From NCBI GenBank assembly GCA_027488905.1, contig JAIYAT010000007.1, positions 1 to 64,000 on the forward strand: 64,000 nt of DNA, in the 5' to 3' direction. This document shows positions 59,014-64,000 of the stretch, in pieces. The translations under genes were made by a program, and so were the position numbers. Each line of letters starts with the position of its first letter. The stretch's first letter is position 1. The DNA comes from Bacteroidota bacterium (GTDB lineage: Bacteria; Bacteroidota; Bacteroidia; UKL13-3). Under the pieces are notes generated by a model. It was given only the letters and a program-made list of their open reading frames with translations, did not search any database and was not told the origin of the DNA.

Positions 59014-60660
59014 CTACCCTAGATATTTACCTGAGATGGGCACTCTTCTGCCTGGTCCAAAAGCTTTTTTTGAAAGCCGAATGACAGGAGGCGCCTGCCA
59101 CCTTTTCCATTCATTCATATTTACCATTCTCAAAATGCGTTTAACCAAATCCTCTTCAAATCCTTTTTGAATTATTTGTTGAGGACCTAAATGTTCTTCA
59201 ATATAATAATATAAGATTTTGTCTAGCACATCATAGGCTGGTAAACTATCACTGTCTTTTTGGTTAGGCCTAAGTTCTGCAGAAGGTTCTTTGGTAAGGA
59301 TGTTTTCAGGGATTACTTCAATGTCTCTGTTTATATAATGACATAATTCAAAAATCTCGGTTTTGTATAAATCTCCAATAACAGATAATCCTCCACACAT
59401 ATCGCCATACAAAGTGCCATAGCCAACCGCTAATTCACTTTTATTGCTTGTGTTCAAAAGAATATAACCATGTTTATTTGCTAAACCCATTAATAAAACA
59501 CCTCTGCTTCTAGATTGCAAATTTTCTTCTGCTAATCCAAAACTGCTGTCTTTAAAATGGGGTGCTAAAGAACTTATTAAACTGTCAAATACATTTTCTA
59601 TAGAAATCGTCTCGTAGGGTATTCCAAGATTATTGCACAAGTCAATGCTATCTGTAATAGAATGAGAACTGCTATACTGAGATGGCATCATAACTGGCAA
59701 AACGTTTTCTTTACCTAATGCTTTAACTGCCAAATAAGTTACTAAAGCAGAATCAATGCCTCCTGATAATCCAAGAATAGCTTTTTTAAAGTTTAATTTT
59801 TGAAAATACTGTTTGATACCAAGTACCATGGCTTGCTCTAAATCGGCGAGTTTATTTCTATTCCCGATTGCCGTATTTAGTTTATTGATGAGCTCAACCT
59901 TCCCGTGTTCAAGTAAATAGGTTTTTTGATCCTCCTCAAAATAAGCCAATTCATCAAAAACAACTCCGTTAGGTTCAATCACACAACTGCCTCCATCAAA
60001 AACCAAATGCGTTTGCGCGCCAATATGATTTACATAGAATACAGGTAGCTTATATTTAATTGCATTCTTTTTTAAAATGTTTTGCCTATTTGCAATTTGT
60101 GTTTTTGAATAAGGTGAAGCGGCTATATTGATGATCACACTTGGGTCAAACTCAATTAATTTATCCATTGGGGTAGTTAAATACATTGGGTTTTCATCAA
60201 GGTTCCACAAATCCTCACAAATGGTCAATGCAATTTTTTGCCCTTTGTACTCTATTAATGAAAACTCATCATTAGGTTCAAAATACCTATACTCATCAAA
60301 AATATCATAGTTGGGTAATAATGTTTTTTTTACCACCTTTTTGATTGCGCCGTCTGCTAAAAAAAAGGCAGCATTAAATAAGTCTTTTCCTTCAACTTTA
60401 AGATTAGGTTCTGGTGAACCAACAATTGCAGCAATGCCTAAACACTTTGATGCTAAAGTCTCTACGCACTTTTTAGATTTTGTTATGAAGTCTTCAAATT
60501 CTAAAAAGTCTCTTGCAGGATACCCGCATGTTGCCAACTCAGAAAATACAATTAAATCCGAACCTTCTTGCTTTGCCAGTTGCAATGCATCCAGCATTTT
60601 TTGTGTATTGCCTTCAAAGTTTCCAGTATGAAAACTTAATTGTGCTAATGTTATTTTCAA
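59014..60660 (-). CDS. nadE: Glutamine-dependent NAD+ synthetase
   Basis: 548 aa, two domains. N-terminal nitrilase-type glutaminase with E41 (FSELATCGYP), K112 (KKTLLPNYD) and C148 (TICEDLW) as catalytic triad. C-terminal synthetase with PP-loop ILGLSGGIDSALV and the block GNLANK-like LANKHGYILLNTSNKSELAVGYGTLYGDMCGGLSVIGDLYK. Amidates NaAD to NAD+ using glutamine. Divergent from gldB, a pairing often seen in Bacteroidota. Confidence 0.97.
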   Translation of the reverse strand: MKITLAQLSFHTGNFEGNTQKMLDALQLAKQEGSDLIVFSELATCGYPARDFLEFEDFITKSKKCVETLASKCLGIAAIVGSPEPNLKVEGKDLFNAAFFLADGAIKKVVKKTLLPNYDIFDEYRYFEPNDEFSLIEYKGQKIALTICEDLWNLDENPMYLTTPMDKLIEFDPSVIINIAASPYSKTQIANRQNILKKNAIKYKLPVFYVNHIGAQTHLVFDGGSCVIEPNGVVFDELAYFEEDQKTYLLEHGKVELINKLNTAIGNRNKLADLEQAMVLGIKQYFQKLNFKKAILGLSGGIDSALVTYLAVKALGKENVLPVMMPSQYSSSHSITDSIDLCNNLGIPYETISIENVFDSLISSLAPHFKDSSFGLAEENLQSRSRGVLLMGLANKHGYILLNTSNKSELAVGYGTLYGDMCGGLSVIGDLYKTEIFELCHYINRDIEVIPENILTKEPSAELRPNQKDSDSLPAYDVLDKILYYYIEEHLGPQQIIQKGFEEDLVKRILRMVNMNEWKRWQAPPVIRLSKKAFGPGRRVPISGKYLG

Positions 60661-60704
60661 GTAATTCTGATTAACTGTTAAGTATTACCATTACGTAATT
60701 TATT

Positions 60705-60734
60705 CAAATGTAGAAGCAATTACAGATATTGCAA
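60705..60734 (-). promoter_or_regulatory. Promoter of nadE
   Basis: On the minus strand TTG (60734-60732), 19 bp, then TACATTTG (60712-60705): an exact match in both boxes and spacing to the Bacteroidota consensus. Leader of about 38 nt before the nadE ATG. Confidence 0.65.
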
Positions 60735-60759
60735 AATATTTGCTTAAGCTACTTTCATT

Positions 60760-61767
60760 ATGAAATTTAAAAATCTGTTAATCTTTCTTTTTGGTTCAAG
60801 CCTACTTCTTTTTTTTACTGCCTGTAAAGAGGAAAAATTACCTATAAAGGTTTTACGATTTGAGCAAGATTTATTGAATCCTAACTTAGCAAATAGCCCT
60901 GCTCATTATCAAAGTTTAAGAGCTAAATATCCTTTGTTTTTCGAGAGCTATTGCAAGGATATGCTCGGTTTAGACCCAATTGAGGGTGCTACAAACTTTA
61001 GCAGACCTTTGGCGGGATTTATTCAATATCCTGGCACTGTATTGTTAAACCATGAAGTGGATAGTGTGTTTCCAAATCTAGACGACTTTGAATTAGAACT
61101 TGGTAAGGCCATGCATATTTACAAAAAAGAGTTTCGGTCTGAACCGATTCCCCAATTCGTAAGCTATATCTCAGAGTTTGGGTATGCCCATGTAACTTAT
61201 GACAGTTTAGTTGGCATTGGTTTGGATTTTTACTTAGGTGAAAATTATCCATTATATAAAGCGCCTTCCATAGAATTTCCTGATTTTATGGTTAGAAAAT
61301 TACGCAGAGAATATATGTTACCTAATACCTTAAAAGCTTTTGCAATTGGAAAGTTTGAAAGTCAACTCACCGATAAACGTTTATTGGCATTGATGTTATT
61401 CGAAGGTAAAATAAAGTACTTCATTAAAACACTTGTGCCAAATCTACCTGATTCTATTTTATTTGGATATTCCACCCAACAATTGAAATGGTGCGAAGCA
61501 AATGAAGGCATGATATGGAAACACCTTGCTTCAACAAATTTATTGTTCAGTAAAGATGGCGCTCAATTTATGCGTTACATCAATGATGGTCCTTTTACTA
61601 TTGCCGAAGGCGTTCCCCAAGAATCTGCGCCTTCTATTGCTATTTATGCAGGATATAAAATCATAGAGAAGTATGTTGAGGAAGAAGGAATAAGTTCACT
61701 GACACAAGTTATGAATAATAATAACTGGGACGATATTTTAAAGAAAAGCAAGTATGGTCCTAAGTAA
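60760..61767 (+). CDS. gldB: Gliding motility lipoprotein GldB
   Basis: 335 aa. Lipoprotein signal with C22 (FFTACKEEK). Typical GldB sequence: VLRFEQDLL at the start, a long region with LRAKYPLFFESYCKDMLG, PDFMVRKLRREYMLPNTLKAFAIGKFE, and a C-terminal helical half with LTDKRLLALMLFEGKIKYF and the GYSTQQLKWCEANEGMIWKHL block. Needed for gliding in Flavobacterium; in non-gliding relatives its role is unclear. With the CHU_C protein at 28881 it indicates a gliding/T9SS background. Confidence 0.9.
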   Translation: MKFKNLLIFLFGSSLLLFFTACKEEKLPIKVLRFEQDLLNPNLANSPAHYQSLRAKYPLFFESYCKDMLGLDPIEGATNFSRPLAGFIQYPGTVLLNHEVDSVFPNLDDFELELGKAMHIYKKEFRSEPIPQFVSYISEFGYAHVTYDSLVGIGLDFYLGENYPLYKAPSIEFPDFMVRKLRREYMLPNTLKAFAIGKFESQLTDKRLLALMLFEGKIKYFIKTLVPNLPDSILFGYSTQQLKWCEANEGMIWKHLASTNLLFSKDGAQFMRYINDGPFTIAEGVPQESAPSIAIYAGYKIIEKYVEEEGISSLTQVMNNNNWDDILKKSKYGPK

Positions 61768-61786
61768 ATGAATTTAGTTTTACTAT

Positions 61787-62578
61787 ATGTATCCAATAAC
61801 TCAATTGAATATTTACCCAATTAAGGGAATGGCAGGTATCTCTGTTGAGGAGGTACAATTGTCTTCTAGTGGTTTTTTGTTGGATAGAAATTGGATGCTA
61901 GTAGATAAGAATCTTGAATTTATTTCTCAAAGAAATTTTCCGGAAATGGCTTTGGTTAAGGTGAAAATGCAAGGGGATGAAGTCCAAGTTTCTTATAAAA
62001 ATAATCAACTAACTTTTGGCGTTTATGAAACTATTGGGGCACCAATGGCTGTAAAAGTTTGGGATGATTTTCCATTGGCATTAAAGGTAAGTGAAGCTGT
62101 TGATAAGCAAGTTTCTCAATGGTTTGAACAAGAGTTAAGCCTTGTAAAAATAGTTCAAGGAAGCAGAGAAGTCCCTAAAGGATATGTTGAGAATAGTCAT
62201 AATCTTAGTCTTGCCGATGGCTTTCCTTATTTATTAATTGGAGAGAGTAGTTTGGTAGATTTGAACCAAAGACTGCCATTGGCTATTTCAATGAATCGGT
62301 TCAGACCAAATATTGTTTTTAAAGGGGGAGAGGCTTTTGTAGAAGATACTTTCAACGAATTTTTGATTGGTTCAAACCGATTTAAAATGGCCAAACCCTG
62401 CGCAAGGTGCAATGTTACCACCATTAACCAAGAGACTGCAGAACAAAGCAAAGAGCCTTTGGCAACTTTAGCAAAATATAGGACACAACAAAATAAGGTA
62501 ATGTTTGGGGTGAACCTAATTGCCTTAAACAATAACGGCACCATTAGGTTGGGAGACCCTTTGGTGCCGTTGTATTAA
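61787..62578 (+). CDS. MOSC-domain protein
   Basis: 263 aa. MOSC N-terminal beta barrel (LNIYPIKGMAGISVEEVQLSSSGFLLDRNWMLVD) followed by the MOSC domain (SLADGFPYLLIGESSLVDLNQRL, MNRFRPNIVFKGGEAFVED, PCARCNVTTINQETAE). The conserved Cys in PCARC binds molybdenum in this family, as in mARC/YcbX reductases of N-hydroxylated compounds. No ferredoxin domain is fused, so an outside electron donor is needed. GGTTCAAACC at 62369. Confidence 0.9.
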   Translation: MYPITQLNIYPIKGMAGISVEEVQLSSSGFLLDRNWMLVDKNLEFISQRNFPEMALVKVKMQGDEVQVSYKNNQLTFGVYETIGAPMAVKVWDDFPLALKVSEAVDKQVSQWFEQELSLVKIVQGSREVPKGYVENSHNLSLADGFPYLLIGESSLVDLNQRLPLAISMNRFRPNIVFKGGEAFVEDTFNEFLIGSNRFKMAKPCARCNVTTINQETAEQSKEPLATLAKYRTQQNKVMFGVNLIALNNNGTIRLGDPLVPLY

Positions 62579-62590
62579 GATTATTTGAAA

Positions 62591-64000
62591 TTATTGCGCG
62601 TAAGCCTCAATTGGCAAACATGCACAAACTAAATTTCTATCTCCATAAGTATTATTTACACGACCTACAGTTGGCCAAAATTTAGCAGCCCTTACATAAG
62701 GCAATGGATAGGCAGCTTGGTTACGAGTATAAGCATGATTCCACTCTTCTGCAATCACCATTGAGGCTGTATGAGGTGCGTTTTTAAGCACATTATCCAA
62801 CTTATCTGCGGTTCCATTCTCAATAGCTCTAACCTCATTTCTAATAGCAATCATCGCATCACAAAAGCGGTCTAATTCAGATTTAGGCTCACTTTCCGTT
62901 GGCTCAATCATAATGGTACCTGCAACTGGGAAACTCATGGTTGGTGCATGGAAGCCATAATCCATTAAGCGTTTTGCAATGTCTTCAGCTTCTATGCCAC
63001 TTGCTCCCTTAAATACGCGGGTGTCTAAAATCATTTCATGTGCACATCTTCCTTTTGAACCAACATACAGGATTTGGTAATCTGCTTCCAATCTTGCTTT
63101 GATATAATTGGCATTTAGAATAGCATACTTAGTAGCGTTTTCTAAGCCTTCAGTTCCCATCATGCGGATGTAAGCATAAGAAATCAAGAGGATAGAAGCG
63201 CTACCCCAAGGTGCGGCAGATACTGCATTCATGGCATGTTTGTCTGCACCCATATCCACAACAGCATGTCCTGGAAGGAAAGGCACAAGGTGAGAAGCTA
63301 CGCCAATAGGACCCATACCAGGGCCACCACCACCATGAGGGATACAAAATGTTTTGTGCAAGTTAAGGTGACAAACGTCTGCCCCAATATTTGCTGGAGA
63401 TGTTAAGCCTACTTGGGCGTTCATGTTTGCACCATCCATATACACTTGGCCTCCATTTTGGTGAATCAAATCACATACATCTGTAATTTGTTCTTCGAAT
63501 ACCCCATAGGTGGAAGGATAGGTTACCATTAAACACGCTAAATTGTCTTTGTGTTCTATTGCTTTAGCTCTTAAATCTTCTATGTCTACATACCCATTTT
63601 CTAAGGTTTTTGTAACCACAACTTTCATTCCTGCCATTACAGCACTTGCAGGGTTGGTGCCATGAGCAGATGAAGGAATTAGAGCAATGTTTCTATGGGA
63701 TTGACCAATGCTTTTAAAGTATTCGCGAATAACCATTAAGCCTGCGTACTCGCCTTGCGCGCCTGCATTGGGTTGCAAACTAATGCCCGCAAAACCTGTA
63801 ACCTGTTTTAGATAATCTGTTAATTCATTAAATATCTTTGTGTAACCATTAGCTTGGTTACGCGGAATAAAAGGATGCAATTGGCCAAATCCAGGCATAG
63901 TAACTGGAATCATTTCTGCTGTTGCATTTAATTTCATGGTGCATGAACCTAGTGCAATCATCGAATGACATAAAGACAAGTCTTTGGATTCAAGCAACTT
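62591..64000 (-). CDS. gcvP: Glycine dehydrogenase (P protein), C-terminal part
   Basis: About 469 codons, open at the right edge; the full protein is near 950 aa, so the first half and the start lie outside. PLP lysine in the C-terminal half is expected in [18 protein letters not shown] and is present. Other blocks: [63 protein letters not shown]. Decarboxylates glycine in the glycine cleavage system. Confidence 0.95.
   Translation of the reverse strand, partial: KLLESKDLSLCHSMIALGSCTMKLNATAEMIPVTMPGFGQLHPFIPRNQANGYTKIFNELTDYLKQVTGFAGISLQPNAGAQGEYAGLMVIREYFKSIGQSHRNIALIPSSAHGTNPASAVMAGMKVVVTKTLENGYVDIEDLRAKAIEHKDNLACLMVTYPSTYGVFEEQITDVCDLIHQNGGQVYMDGANMNAQVGLTSPANIGADVCHLNLHKTFCIPHGGGGPGMGPIGVASHLVPFLPGHAVVDMGADKHAMNAVSAAPWGSASILLISYAYIRMMGTEGLENATKYAILNANYIKARLEADYQILYVGSKGRCAHEMILDTRVFKGASGIEAEDIAKRLMDYGFHAPTMSFPVAGTIMIEPTESEPKSELDRFCDAMIAIRNEVRAIENGTADKLDNVLKNAPHTASMVIAEEWNHAYTRNQAAYPLPYVRAAKFWPTVGRVNNTYGDRNLVCACLPIEAYAQ

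Noticed and set aside
31917-62378. GGTTCAAACC as tRNA T-arm sequences
   Set aside because: No cloverleaf or acceptor stem surrounds any copy, and most lie inside protein-coding genes.

Overview
The window comes from a Bacteroidota chromosome. The evidence is a gliding/T9SS C-terminal sorting domain protein (28881-30992, minus), the gliding lipoprotein gene gldB (60760-61767), the bacillithiol gene bshC, the trio rpmB-rpmG-DUF4295, and Bacteroidota-type promoters (TTG, about 19 bases, TAnnTTTG) with almost no Shine-Dalgarno signal. A family such as Chitinophagales or Sphingobacteriales is plausible but cannot be fixed from sequence alone.

The window falls into two contrasting parts. Positions 1-26,650 are accessory DNA. 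They open with a degenerate 22-bp tandem repeat (1-345) and a terminator (427-449). About 32 small, functionally unrelated genes follow, all but one on the plus strand, separated by 80-190 bp non-coding elements. These elements are recognisably related. Their left ends read (C)GCTAAC or TATAACAGC followed by ACCTACCCAAA. Their right ends read TTTGGGTRTTTATGAGTTAGCGG, which is the inverted complement, and their interiors are imperfect palindromes. The layout matches an integron-type gene-cassette array with attC-like sites, but no integrase is visible in the window. The cargo is rich in exported proteins (nine lipoproteins and several Sec-signal proteins). It also holds a UPF0175/PIN toxin-antitoxin pair, a remnant ParE toxin, an HxlR/NmrA regulator-enzyme pair with its own operator and terminator, SDR and GMC oxidoreductases, an alpha/beta hydrolase with a Crp-type regulator, an erythromycin-esterase-like protein, and DUF5946, DUF3830, DUF4304, HEAT, LRR and SUMF1-like proteins. 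Two genes are damaged (in-frame stop at 2632; toxin fragment at 16218-16331).

Positions 26,650-64,000 are dense core chromosome on both strands. In order they carry tryptophanase (minus) with a possible Trp-containing leader peptide, a ParE-type TA pair, the PKD/CHU_C secreted protein, a two-gene secreted unit of unknown function, an M3 peptidase - FAH hydrolase - M23 peptidase operon, bcp, a GT9 glycosyltransferase, lemA with two TPM-domain genes, a secreted protein with a cysteine-less thioredoxin-like end, a Fur-family regulator with a 2-Cys peroxiredoxin, a TrkA-type K+ channel, enoyl-CoA hydratase-queA, rpmB-rpmG-DUF4295, ftsY-rimO-bshC, an SpoU-type methyltransferase, two envelope proteins (double beta-barrel with SPOR; OmpA with TSP3 repeats), mtgA, a metallophosphoesterase, nadE divergent from gldB, a MOSC protein, and the C-terminal half of gcvP running off the right edge.

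The core half is also marked by a 10-bp word GGTTYRAACC. I found at least 14 exact copies in many reading frames and between genes, against one in the cassette half (outside 1-345). It looks like a chromosome-wide DNA signal that the acquired DNA lacks. No tRNA, rRNA, CRISPR array or transposase was recognised.
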